Below the pieces are notes generated by a model that saw nothing but the letters and a program-made list of their open reading frames with translations, made no database searches and had not been told where the DNA came from. Of a stretch of 33,735 nt of DNA, positions 10,501-16,207 are shown piece by piece (position 1 is the stretch's first letter; every line of letters starts with the position of its first letter). Made by a program: the position numbers and the translations under genes. The stretch covers positions 1-33,735 of the forward strand of contig JACZJQ010000142.1 of assembly GCA_014860455.1 (NCBI GenBank), read 5' to 3'. The DNA is from Bryobacteraceae bacterium (GTDB lineage Bacteria > Acidobacteriota > Terriglobia > Bryobacterales > Bryobacteraceae).

Positions 10501-10608
10501 GGGTTGGGGAACGGCGGCGCCCAAATATTTCGGCAGCGGCTGTTGCGCCGTCAGAGGTAGGGCGAGAATCAGGACGAACAACAAGGATAATAATTTCGGA
10601 CATCGCAC
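4555..10608 (-). CDS. giant secreted protein of tandem bacterial Ig-like (Big_5/SbsA-type) domains
   Basis: About 2017 residues from a GTG at 10606-10608. The frame stays open further upstream to a TTG at 10701, but from the GTG the protein begins with a clean signal peptide (MRCPKLLSLLFVLILALPLTA, cut before QQ). The rest is a chain of roughly 15-18 diverged domains of about 100 residues. Each has the Big_5 pattern: a P..G..G.....I.I.F.EP(V/M)D start, then a strand ending in a basic-acidic L.P, then (T/S)Y.V.(L)..(V/L).D..GN, then a closing FRT strand. Examples are ISFNEPVDAASL with DIWGNPMDG, and IRFNEPMRK with SDLAGNG. No sorting signal, membrane anchor or enzyme domain is seen at the C-terminus, so it is probably released or held at the surface by others. 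A structural or adhesive role is inferred. A promoter-like pair lies just upstream. Confidence 0.85.
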   Translation of the reverse strand: MRCPKLLSLLFVLILALPLTAQQPLPKYLGAAVPQPGATGVALNSGIVLMPTEAYYASHWATTLQTQAGQQIELTMHSDGQDALFVPKQPLEPSTTYTVRITPSAWIGSAFEYNFTTGAAPALDTIQVAEFNPAAGSTGANIFGPFRIRFNRAVLNSSARPIWRAIQLFDGKGYGVYHTLKVADDRLSVELTPPVSNSGPTLYRVAVDVERLVDQRGISGSGPPQQASFQTILAPSTAFETLAAYPGNGDEGVPTNIQPQILYSRPVLYPQQDYTASLRCGETPIPVQVLMLAYGQVLGVKASQLLPPSSSCQWSIGSGITDQHGFAAPAFTASFTTADGPEIRPSGLVESSPVTSILLQAPSNAWPRLRYSRRIHPVAAAQPFVFVGWAEGDLHQASAAPEFFAGGTGLIFRASAPLKPRLLYEVKSNSYGLGLWDITGEQLTSPGLSIRYQEQADTEPPALTMTVPASGSLDVPAGSEIVLGFSEQMGTALLPDAIVLTQDGKPVPFRIVRGIQSLRLRPDQPLVQDSTYTVRLNGLADVAGNLLPETSFEFRTVEASGSAPQFYSTARQPAAGAVNVDPAVPIEFTFTLPVAGVQPATSLTVGSSTGPELDCLTEVSGVQVRVIPAGPLPPGQTILVAVTALDSRAREAFSSMQFQTAPAADAGTFQLESVSPEPGAISSGRQFELKLRFQQPVNPATVNSSTLAIDNGTSRVNPTFYFSADFREVFVQTPASPIYSVFATNQIKSISGASLEPRMIDYSVTAALQGQINSPGRPLARPSFYTLLRPTDPFTLFFPQPLDPAGPPAWALVSVNGIQWPGELETGAQGYALSFRPSEPYPAGAKITVYDLRQFEVNQVLAEFVVQSTAAFEASFDPETPMPAQPVLEFAFPEAVDPALLNFTLMTNGGGLGAAPVALRVSTSGERRLRATPESALDDGLYRIIIETSQPQGTFHGYTNTFTVANRPDAAAAALHAAPVRGSSGVALTSQIGILFDEAVNRLTLDRNTVRLIRGGETVPAVIETVKAGGVRLTPLVPLRPETEYQVVLDGVEDQRGRRVELPEWRFQTGSHLDFEAPQYTSSAQAYGYYRTLAPGASLAVEASEPLDPASVLDNAYGLQVWAIALSADLRTLTLTPPSPRDRGQTVYPPLRSLRDQSGNTNQGLSLYYTTGIVEDSEPPRLLDIFPWDGLAAAPVNVQIAISFNEPVDAASLSSIRLLWGGQPIRLKSQPGVQNMVFLRPERLLTPGESYLLVVEGVRDIWGNPMDGSREAAFQVVPVLETAALSCSGPQSLVLPANARIHLTFSRPIAPATVLNSVAIHKLSAASGSYASVPVPARVLLSSDGKRLTLVPESGLEPGASYVLRGTDMRDYSGAGCSSGYTASYTFGAGPAVFDPPAITTWPQDGATAVPLNTRLSAITSSPVLPISSPALRLFCDGEEIPLVRDFYSINYVPDGSGLLPRAAQCRMEIPAFEDYAGNRSQPFEVSFTVADTTVSDNTRPKVVSTDPVSGSAGLDPASPVTIRFNEPMRKLAANPPEIVLSMPDLVWGFRGAVSVSGSDVIIRESPLWPAASALSLLIQPTTYAAVPSLSDLAGNGIERQTQYSFRTAALPDSDPPSLVSVTPAPDSQLRAIRSRFTLQFSEPVVMRRDAITLFAGTQAFSFTPLLSADARNIEFLADIPPDSNITMLLGDRITDLAGNPLKPQQFTWTSLAAEFYSQVQVSSVTPANHASVHAGVVEILLDFSRPMDPDSTLAAIRVSEDGQWVDGEVSLDDVRRRLRFLPARAFKPGSRVDVFVLSSAMDVDGVGLPQNFVSRFLVGPAPSPTALEVVRKNVVASSDSRYPALEIEFSQPLDPASVHDGSVWARAGARLVQGQTALVDDRLIRFQLFEPLPDDGAIVLTAGAALRSSSEERFAGADFAFTLAEVSAPAEIVAVDEDEDGVIRLRFNAPVSGSARFDAALTGPAGPLEFRWLESADRLEWRLVPMSPRTREPLTLQFKGESVWKRRQPAAPAAVQ

Positions 10609-10614
10609 TCCCTT

Positions 10615-10644
10615 ACGATACAGCGTGCGGAAATTCGATGGCAA
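10615..10644 (-). promoter_or_regulatory. candidate sigma-70 promoter of the giant Ig-like gene
   Basis: On the - strand TTGCCA (10644-10639, 5/6 match to TTGACA) and TATCGT (10620-10615, 4/6 match to TATAAT) are separated by 18 bases. The -10 end is only 6 bases from the GTG at 10608, so transcription would begin at or next to the start codon and give a leaderless or near-leaderless mRNA. This agrees with the absence of a spaced ribosome site for that GTG. Confidence 0.4.
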
Positions 10645-10790
10645 TACCCCAAAAGTGGGACGGCCTAAGAGGTCCAGCCCATTCAGCCCGCTCCGCTTCA
10701 ACCCTTGAGAGGCATGGAGCGGAGACGGCGGCCGGAGCCGTGGAATTGGGCGTTGGCCATGGCCGGGGCGACGGCGATGATGGGGGTTTC

Positions 10791-11226
10791 GCCGGCGCCG
10801 ACGGCTCCTATGGCGGTTACATGGTGAACTGGATTCTCGGCCACTCGCAGCGCTTCAAGGCTCTGGTCTCCCACGCCGGCGTTCACGACCTGCGCTCGAT
10901 GGGTGGCGAAACCGAGGAGTTCTGGTTCTCCACTTGGGAAATGAAAGGCCTCAGTGGCAGACGCCCGATTCGCACGAGAAAGGGTCGCCCTCGAGCTATG
11001 CGGCCGACTTCAAAACGCCGACTCTGGTCGTCCATGGCGAACTTGATTTCCGCGTTCCCTGCGGCCAAGGGCTTCAATTGTTCACCGCCTTGCAGGCCAC
11101 AAAGTCCCGTCCAAGCTCCTCATCTACCCCGACGAAGGCCACTGGATCCTCAAGCCCCAGAACGCGATGCTCTGGTACCAGACCTTCCCCGACTGGGTCG
11201 GGGATTGCCCTTCCAACAAAGAGTAG
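10791..11226 (+). pseudogene. remnant of an S9-family prolyl oligopeptidase/acylaminoacyl peptidase (C-terminal catalytic part, two frameshifts)
   Basis: Three reading frames in succession encode consecutive pieces of one S9 alpha/beta-hydrolase. First piece, from 10791: GSYGGYMVNWILGHSQRF, then VSHAGVHDLRSMGGETEEFW. Second piece, after a 1-base loss near 10946-10950: PQWQTPDSHEKGSPSSYA, then FKTPTLVVHGELDFRVP and QGLQLFTALQ. Third piece, after another loss near 11103: VPSKLLIYPDEGHWILKPQN, ending at the TAG 11224-11226. The serine (SYGG), aspartate (ELDFR) and histidine (EGHW) regions of the triad are all present but in different frames. The beta-propeller and the start of the catalytic domain are missing, and upstream of SYGGY the similarity stops abruptly (AGADGSYGGY, where the family has AGASYGGY). 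A non-functional, truncated gene is the best reading. Confidence 0.85.
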
Positions 11227-11264
11227 GACCGTCAGATCTGTAACCGCCCGCTGAACCTCCCGGG

Positions 11265-11294
11265 GCTTGACCTCTCAGCCCGCTTCGGTCAAGC
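11265..11294. repeat. 8-bp inverted repeat in the 175-base gap before the GT-C gene
   Basis: GCTTGACC (11265-11272) and GGTCAAGC (11287-11294) are perfect inverse complements around a 14-base loop. No T-run follows on the + strand, so it is not a typical terminator; an operator or a decaying relic is possible. The rest of the gap from 11227 to 11402 holds no gene I can support. A TTGACA at 11352-11357 has no matching -10. Confidence 0.4.
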
Positions 11295-11402
11295 TCTCTC
11301 TCGGAGGAACTCCCCCGCTCCGCCGATCCCGGCTCCGGCGGTTGCAGGTAGTTGACAGGTTTGGGGAATCCTGACCCTCGCGCCGTCGTGTTCGGTTCGC
11401 CC

Positions 11403-12632
11403 ATGCGGACGGGCCTGATCATTTTCCTTGTCTCCGCGGCAGTTCGATTGGTACTGCTTCAGTTTGTCCCGCTCGACCCAGCTTTTACCATGCGCTGGGA
11501 AACCGCCAAAGTCGCCAGTCAACTCCTCCAGACCGGCGAGTACTCGAATCCCTACATCCTGCCAACCGGACCCACCGCGCACGCAATTCCCTTTCATACA
11601 GCGCTGATGGCGGCGATCTTCTCGCTGTTCGGAACCAGCATGGCCTCGGAATACGCCCGCTGCGCCCTGACCATCGCCAGTTTCTCAACTATGTACGCCC
11701 TGATGCCCTGGTTCGGTGTGAAACTGGGCCTGGGCCTGCGGGCAGGCGTGATTGGCGGCCTGATCGGCGCGCTCAACCCGGTGCACTTCTACATAGGCAC
11801 GGCCGGGGGGATTGGCGAGGAGTTTGCCGCCATTGCCCTCGGGCTCCTCATGGTCGCCTCTCTCACCGGTTGGCGCACGCCTGGCTGGAGCCAGACTCGG
11901 TGGTTTCTGCTCGGCTGCGGTTGGGGTGCGGCGTTTCATGTTTCGCCCGTTCTACTTTCGGTGATGGCGGGGTTCATGATCTTTCAGGCGAAAGAAGGCG
12001 CGGCACGCCGCACCTGGTCCCATCTGGCCCTGCTCGCTCTTGGCGCGACGCTGGTCTGCAGCCCCTGGACTTACCGCAACTACAAGGCACTCAACGGCTT
12101 CGTCTTCATCCGCAGCAACTTCGGCCTGGAACTCCGCATGGGTAACCATCCGCATGTCGCCCCGACGATGGAGCAGACCGACCGCCGCCGGCCGGGCCTC
12201 CATCCCACCACCCACCGCGAAGAGGCCCTGCTGGTCGCCGAACTCGGCGAACTCGCCTACATGCGTCGGTCGCGGGACGAAGCCCTGACCTGGATCTCCG
12301 CCAACCCACGCGAGTTCGCCCGCCTCACCGTCTCAAGGTTCGCCCACCTTTGGCTCGGCCCGCCGCAAGACCCGTTCTCCATGAGCGTGACCACGCTGCT
12401 CACCGTCCTCGCCCTGTTCGGCGCCCGGCGCGTCTGGCCTCGGCTGCAATCGCCCGAAAGGGCCGCTCTTCTTCTACCGCTGCTAGCTTTCCCATCGATT
12501 TACTACATCCTCGCTTACATGCCCCGGTATCGCATCCCGGTGGATTGGATCGTCATGCTTCTGGCTGGCCTCGCCATCTCGGATTGGCTCAGCCGCCTGG
12601 AAGCCTCCAGCAGCGACTGCGCTATGATCTGA
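11403..12632 (+). CDS. GT-C fold membrane glycosyltransferase (GT39/ArnT-like)
   Basis: 409 residues from the ATG at 11403. A TTG at 11352 would extend the frame, but the added residues are not hydrophobic and the ATG leads straight into the first membrane segment (LIIFLVSAAVRLVLLQFV). About nine to ten hydrophobic segments follow. Features of polyprenyl-phosphate-sugar GT-C enzymes are the acidic position in the first periplasmic loop (FTMRWETAKVA, where DxxxY/E motifs sit), a lumenal segment NPYILPTGPTAHA, and the phrase SNFGLELRMGNHP after PWTYRNYKALNG, typical of this group. It probably transfers a sugar from a lipid carrier outside the inner membrane. The GT2 gene begins 4 bases after its stop, so the two are likely co-transcribed. 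The coding strand is C-rich, unlike the genes to the left. Confidence 0.75.
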   Translation: MRTGLIIFLVSAAVRLVLLQFVPLDPAFTMRWETAKVASQLLQTGEYSNPYILPTGPTAHAIPFHTALMAAIFSLFGTSMASEYARCALTIASFSTMYALMPWFGVKLGLGLRAGVIGGLIGALNPVHFYIGTAGGIGEEFAAIALGLLMVASLTGWRTPGWSQTRWFLLGCGWGAAFHVSPVLLSVMAGFMIFQAKEGAARRTWSHLALLALGATLVCSPWTYRNYKALNGFVFIRSNFGLELRMGNHPHVAPTMEQTDRRRPGLHPTTHREEALLVAELGELAYMRRSRDEALTWISANPREFARLTVSRFAHLWLGPPQDPFSMSVTTLLTVLALFGARRVWPRLQSPERAALLLPLLAFPSIYYILAYMPRYRIPVDWIVMLLAGLAISDWLSRLEASSSDCAMI

Positions 12633-12636
12633 AGCG

Positions 12637-13563
12637 GTGCCACCCTCCGATTCCCTCCCAGAACCAAACGAACCTCGCGTCAGCGTCGTTCTGGCTGCAC
12701 AAAACAGTCACGATAGCCTCACCGGTTGTCTGGACTCCCTGTCCGCAGCTGGCGCCGGCTCGAATGACCTGGAGATTGTCTTGGTCGATCTGGGCAGCCG
12801 CGACGGTTCAGATTCGCTCGACGCCGCCTACCCCTGGCTTGTGATGATGCGCCTGCCGCTCAATTTCGGCCTTACCCGCGGCCACAACGTCGGAATCCGC
12901 GTGGCCAAGGGCGAGTATATTGTCATCATGAATCCTCGCGTCCGGGTTGAGCCGGAGACGCTTTCCACTATGGTCAGAGCGCTTGACGGGCGGGCCGATG
13001 CCGCTGCCGCCATCTGTCAAATCATTGATGATAAGGGAGAAAGCCTGCCACAGACGTTCCCCCTGCCGGTTCGTTCGGTACTGGCCGAAGCGTGCCGGCA
13101 GAACCAGGACCCGCCAGCCGCCATTCCTTCCGGCGAGTTCGTGGAAGCCGCCCGTCCCTGGCTCATCATGGTTCGGCGGAGGTTTATCGCGGGCATGAAC
13201 TATCTTGACGAAAAGCGGTATTGGAACTCCTGGTCTGAGGTGGACATGTTCCGCCAGGTGCGCAGCTCGGGCAAGAAAACGCTCTTCGTCCCAGGAGTAA
13301 GAGCGGTGATTTCGGGCGCTGAACGCCGGCCGTCGACCGCGGCCGGCAGGGCCCTGGCGGCAGCCGACCGCGCCGCCGGAGCTTGCTCCTATCTTGCTAA
13401 ACAGGAAGGGTTTATGGCCGGACTTGGGCTGAAGGTCAGCCTCCTGCTGAGTTCGTTTGGTCGGGTTCTTACGTTCCGTGAACCCGGCTATCATCTCCGT
13501 CTGTTCGCCAACCTGCTCGGCGGCGTAGCCGTAGATGGAACACAGGGTGGAGAACTAAGTTGA
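12637..13563 (+). CDS. glycosyltransferase family 2 protein with atypical metal motif
   Basis: 308 residues from a GTG at 12637, 4 bases after the preceding stop; no clear ribosome site, so coupling with the GT-C gene is likely. The N-terminal GT-A fold is recognisable: VSVVLAAQNSHDSLTGCLDS, then EIVLVDLGSRDGS, NFGLTRGHNVGIRVAKGEY. Canonical members then read NPD; here it is NPRVRV (residues 99-104), so the usual metal-binding aspartate is an arginine. The later ED(V/A)DL motif reads SEVDMF. A hydrophobic stretch near 270 (GLKVSLLLSSFGRVL) could touch the membrane. Family members move sugars from nucleotide donors. With these changes it may be metal-independent, regulatory, or inactive. A role in polysaccharide or glycolipid assembly with its GT-C neighbour is inferred. 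Confidence 0.75.
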   Translation: MPPSDSLPEPNEPRVSVVLAAQNSHDSLTGCLDSLSAAGAGSNDLEIVLVDLGSRDGSDSLDAAYPWLVMMRLPLNFGLTRGHNVGIRVAKGEYIVIMNPRVRVEPETLSTMVRALDGRADAAAAICQIIDDKGESLPQTFPLPVRSVLAEACRQNQDPPAAIPSGEFVEAARPWLIMVRRRFIAGMNYLDEKRYWNSWSEVDMFRQVRSSGKKTLFVPGVRAVISGAERRPSTAAGRALAAADRAAGACSYLAKQEGFMAGLGLKVSLLLSSFGRVLTFREPGYHLRLFANLLGGVAVDGTQGGELS

Positions 13564-13618
13564 AATACTGAACTAAAGCTTCAGCGCTCTAAGTCCGATA
13601 CATAGGGAGGTGCAAGCT

Positions 13619-14110
13619 ATGGCTTCAATGCTCTGGATCCTTCTCCCGGTCTTCGTGGCCGCCGGTTCGGCGCTTCTGGCGTTCTACATCATGCAGGCGA
13701 AATTGGAGGTCGCAGTCTCCAAGGAACGCGAGACGCTGGCCGAGGCCAACGCCATCATCCGCTCGCAGGAGAAGATCGTCGAGGAAAAGGTGAAGTCGGC
13801 CGAGGAATCGGCCATGCGCAAGTCGCTCGAACAGTTCCTGGGCGAGTTCCGCGTCGAGGAGCGCCACTACATGCGCGAGAACAAGTCGATGTTCCTGAAC
13901 CGCAAGGCTTTGGTGCTTCAGGAGCGGCTCTTCTTCCGCAACATCCCGCTGTCGAACTGGGTCGAGCACGAGATGGTTGTCGAAGAGGGCAGCGATATCA
14001 AGGGCCTGGCCAAGCAGGCGTCGATCTTCGCCACGCGTTCGCTGTCGTCGGACGAGATGCGCCAAAACGCCCGCCTGCTCAAAGGCGGGGGCGAAGCCCG
14101 GACGGCGTAG
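13619..14110 (+). CDS. small membrane-anchored coiled-coil protein, function unknown
   Basis: 163 residues. The ATG at 13619 has GGGAGG 8 bases upstream (13605-13610). One N-terminal membrane helix (residues 4-24, LWILLPVFVAAGSALLAFYIM) is followed by a charged, Glu/Lys/Ala-rich stretch (about 28-70) that should form a coiled coil, e.g. KIVEEKVKSAEESAMRKSLE. It then has a more globular part with RVEERHYMRENKSMFLNRKA and an acidic-hydrophobic segment. I do not recognise the family. The 55-base gap after the GT2 gene could still allow a shared transcript. A scaffold or envelope role would be a guess. Confidence 0.7.
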   Translation: MASMLWILLPVFVAAGSALLAFYIMQAKLEVAVSKERETLAEANAIIRSQEKIVEEKVKSAEESAMRKSLEQFLGEFRVEERHYMRENKSMFLNRKALVLQERLFFRNIPLSNWVEHEMVVEEGSDIKGLAKQASIFATRSLSSDEMRQNARLLKGGGEARTA

Positions 14111-14119
14111 ACTCGGGGT

Positions 14120-14482
14120 CTATTTACCCCAGATCAGAATCCGCGCCGCCACGCACAGCAGGAAAACCGCGTACAGTTTCCGCACCACCTCCGGCGACAT
14201 GCCGAGCGTGATGCGTGCCCCGAAATAGGCTCCAATGAATAGGCCCGCCGCGATAATGGCGGCGTACTTGATATTTATGTGGCCGTTCCGGTAGTACTCG
14301 AAGGCGCCGAGCAGACCGACCGGCGGGATGAGAGCGGCGAGCGAGGTGCCAAGCGCGGAGAACTGCTCCATCTTGACGAGCAGCAGCAGCGCCGGCACGA
14401 TGATGAGTCCACCGCCGATTCCGAACATGCCGGAGAGCACGCCGGCCAACAGCCCGATAGCAATGAGAGTCAGGTGTATCAT
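14120..14482 (-). CDS. half-size TauE/SafE (TSUP) family permease
   Basis: 120 residues from the ATG at 14480-14482, with four hydrophobic helices. The N-terminal signature of the family is plain: GLLAGVLSGMFGIGGGLIIV, then LGTSLAALIPPVGLLGA, GHINIKYAAIIAAGLFIGAY and FGARITLGMSPEVVRKLYAV. Standard TauE/SafE proteins are about 250 residues made of two such halves; this is a single half, so it would have to dimerise to form a transporter. The family moves sulfite, sulfoacetate and related organic anions. Its stop lies 9 bases from the end of the convergent coiled-coil gene. It is divergent from the ECF sigma gene, with a shared intergenic inverted repeat. Confidence 0.85.
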   Translation of the reverse strand: MIHLTLIAIGLLAGVLSGMFGIGGGLIIVPALLLLVKMEQFSALGTSLAALIPPVGLLGAFEYYRNGHINIKYAAIIAAGLFIGAYFGARITLGMSPEVVRKLYAVFLLCVAARILIWGK

Positions 14483-14487
14483 TCCGT

Positions 14488-14515
14488 AGGGGAGAATATC
14501 AGATTCTTCTCCCCT
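14488..14515. promoter_or_regulatory. perfect 9-bp inverted repeat between the TauE/SafE gene and the ECF sigma gene
   Basis: AGGGGAGAA (14488-14496) and TTCTCCCCT (14507-14515) are perfect inverse complements around a 10-base AT-richer centre. The repeat sits 5 bases upstream of the permease ATG and 43 bases upstream of the sigma ATG, in a 76-base divergent gap. Either a dimeric regulator could bind it, or it forms a hairpin in the leader of one transcript. There is no T-run on either side, and its upstream position argues against a terminator. Confidence 0.55.
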
Positions 14516-14558
14516 GTCTGTAATCCTTCATTGGATGGTCCTCGTCCAGTGAATCAGG

Positions 14559-15164
14559 ATGGGCGCATTGGCCGACCAACTCGTCGCGGTAAGCGGAAAG
14601 GCGACCCCGGTGACTAACTTCACCGGATGGATGATCTCCGAGCAGCGGCGCATCTTCCTGCTTTGCCGGCGGATGCTAAACGATGCGGACGAAGCCGATT
14701 CCACCACGCAGGATGTTTTCTTCAAGGCTTTCAAGGCTTTACAGACGCAGCCGGATGCCATTGACGACCCTACGAAATGGGTGACGCGCATTGCAGTGAA
14801 CTCCTGCCTGGATAAGCTGCGCTCGAAGCGCTGGCAGTTCTGGCGCCGCCGGCCGGATTCGGAAGACGAAGAGCGGATCCTGCTGATGGCCGCATCGAGT
14901 TCGCCAGACGCCGAGGACCGTGTTCTGGCGGGCGAGATCGGCGGACGGATTGAAGCCGCGCTGGCGAAGTTGTCTGACCGCCAGCGAGCAGTGTTTACTT
15001 TGAGGCACTTTGAGGATCTGCGGCTGGAGGAGATCGCCGCGGTGCTTGGCCTGGATGTGGGCACGGTGAAGGCGCATATGGCGAGGGCGCTGGCAAAGTT
15101 GAGAGTGGAGTTGAGAGATCTGTACTCCACTGGTGGAGAAAGGACCGAGGTAGGACGGACATGA
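14559..15164 (+). CDS. ECF-type RNA polymerase sigma factor
   Basis: 201 residues from the ATG at 14559. Region 2 is seen at about residues 28-90: EQRRIFLLCRRMLNDADEA, then DSTTQDVFFKAFKA and WVTRIAVNSCLDKLRSKRW. After a variable acidic linker comes region 4: LAKLSDRQRAVFTLRHFED, followed by the helix-turn-helix LEEIAAVLGLDVGTVKAHMA. Region 3 is absent, as in all ECF (group IV) factors. The stop overlaps the next start as ATGA, so translation is coupled to the putative anti-sigma factor, the usual layout of an extracytoplasmic stress switch. Such factors often control their own promoter; the inverted repeat upstream may be involved, but this is inference. Confidence 0.9.
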   Translation: MGALADQLVAVSGKATPVTNFTGWMISEQRRIFLLCRRMLNDADEADSTTQDVFFKAFKALQTQPDAIDDPTKWVTRIAVNSCLDKLRSKRWQFWRRRPDSEDEERILLMAASSSPDAEDRVLAGEIGGRIEAALAKLSDRQRAVFTLRHFEDLRLEEIAAVLGLDVGTVKAHMARALAKLRVELRDLYSTGGERTEVGRT

Positions 15165-15637
15165 CTGAGAGAATGAACAACCAGACGGGCCGGCATTGGA
15201 GCCGTGACGAGATGGTTTCCCATCTCTACGGGCTGGACCCTGCCGAAGGTTTGAAGCCCGAGCACCTGGAGTCCTGCGAGCTGTGTCACTCCGCCTGGCT
15301 CGCCATGAATGAACGCCGCCGGGATTCGCTTTCCGGCATGGCGGTTTCCGAGGACCTGCTGCGGCGCCAGCGCCGGGCCGTGTTTGCCAGGATTGAGAAG
15401 CCCCGGCGGCCAGCGCCGTTGTGGGGCCTGGTCCCGGCGGCGATGACGGCGCTGCTGCTGGTTGGGGTTTCGTTCCAGTCGCGTGAACCGGTCGAACACA
15501 TCCAGACGGCGGCCATCACGGCCAGCGACCGCGAACTGTTCAATGAGCTCTCGGAGTTGATGCAGGAAGACACGCCCAGGGCGGCGGCGCCCATCCGGGC
15601 CTTGTTTGTGGAGCAGACTGACGGGGAGGCACAGTGA
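15161..15637 (+). CDS. putative membrane anti-sigma factor with ZAS-type zinc motif
   Basis: 158 residues, ATG at 15161 overlapping the sigma stop (ATGA). The N-terminal cytoplasmic part has H35-x3-C39-x2-C42 (HLESCELC), the pattern of zinc-binding anti-sigma domains, which hold the sigma factor inactive. One membrane helix lies at about 85-105 (LWGLVPAAMTALLLVGVSF), followed by a periplasmic tail of some 50 residues rich in Glu and Leu. The tail could sense envelope state or meet the secreted Spy-like protein encoded next. The order sigma / zinc-motif membrane protein / periplasmic protein supports the role, though the sequence is too diverged for certainty. Its stop overlaps the next ATG by one base. 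Confidence 0.75.
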   Translation: MTERMNNQTGRHWSRDEMVSHLYGLDPAEGLKPEHLESCELCHSAWLAMNERRRDSLSGMAVSEDLLRRQRRAVFARIEKPRRPAPLWGLVPAAMTALLLVGVSFQSREPVEHIQTAAITASDRELFNELSELMQEDTPRAAAPIRALFVEQTDGEAQ

Positions 15638-16191
15638 TGAAAAACCTGTTGTTGTGGATGCTGATGCTGGCCGCGCCGCTGATGGCGCAGATGCCCAGGG
15701 GTGCGTTCAACTGGTGGGAGTCGCCGCTGACGCGCGACATCAATCTCACCGAGGACCAGCGCAAGCAGATCCAAGAGGCGATCCGTGGCTTCCGGCCGAA
15801 GCTGATCGATCTGCGGGCGTCGCTTGAGAAAGCGGAACTCGAGACCGAGGACGCGCTGGACGCCGAGACGTTGGACATGAAGCGGGCCAACGAGGCCATC
15901 GAGCGGCTGGCCGCCTCGCGCGCGGATATGACGCGGACGATGTCGCAGATGAGTATCAAGTTCCGTTCGATCCTGACCGTCGAACAGTGGAAGGACCTGC
16001 AAAAGCGGCGCGCCGAGATGATGCGGAACCGGCCGGGCGCGATGGGTCCGGGTCAGCGCCCGGCGATGCAGCGGCGCATGGACCGACGCGACCAGAAGAT
16101 GCAGCAGCGCATGCCGGGTATGCCGGGTATGCCGCCGGGCCAGAATCCGCCCCCACCGCCTGAGGAGCAGCCCGAACTCGACCAGGAATAG
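15637..16191 (+). CDS. periplasmic Spy/CpxP/ZraP-like protein with Pro-Met-rich tail
   Basis: 184 residues. The ATG at 15637 is chosen because GGGGAGG (15623-15629) lies 7 bases upstream; a GTG at 15634 is also in frame. A signal peptide (MKNLLLWMLMLAAPLMA) is followed by two LTxxQ-type repeats, LTEDQRKQIQEAI near 37 and LTVEQWKDLQKRR near 112, within a long helical region. This is the mark of the Spy/CpxP/ZraP group, dimeric periplasmic chaperones or metal sensors that feed back on envelope-stress systems. The last 60 residues are rich in Met, Arg, Pro and Gln with a repeated PGMPGMP, and could bind metal (Met-rich) or be disordered. Co-translation with the sigma/anti-sigma pair suggests it tunes that switch. 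A terminator follows. Confidence 0.8.
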   Translation: MKNLLLWMLMLAAPLMAQMPRGAFNWWESPLTRDINLTEDQRKQIQEAIRGFRPKLIDLRASLEKAELETEDALDAETLDMKRANEAIERLAASRADMTRTMSQMSIKFRSILTVEQWKDLQKRRAEMMRNRPGAMGPGQRPAMQRRMDRRDQKMQQRMPGMPGMPPGQNPPPPPEEQPELDQE

Positions 16192-16207
16192 ACGGCCCTT
16201 GACTTCC

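Noticed and set aside
10698-10886. A 62-codon open frame on the - strand just upstream of the giant gene
   Set aside because: It is antisense to the first part of the S9 pseudogene and has no homology that I recognise.
14115-14130. A 5-bp hairpin GGGGT/ACCCC at the convergent ends of the coiled-coil and TauE/SafE genes
   Set aside because: The stem is too short and overlaps the permease stop codon; no T-run.
16060-16150. Tandem repeat-like Met/Pro/Gly codons in the Spy-like gene
   Set aside because: Only two to three short units; treated as part of the protein's low-complexity tail and not as a DNA repeat.
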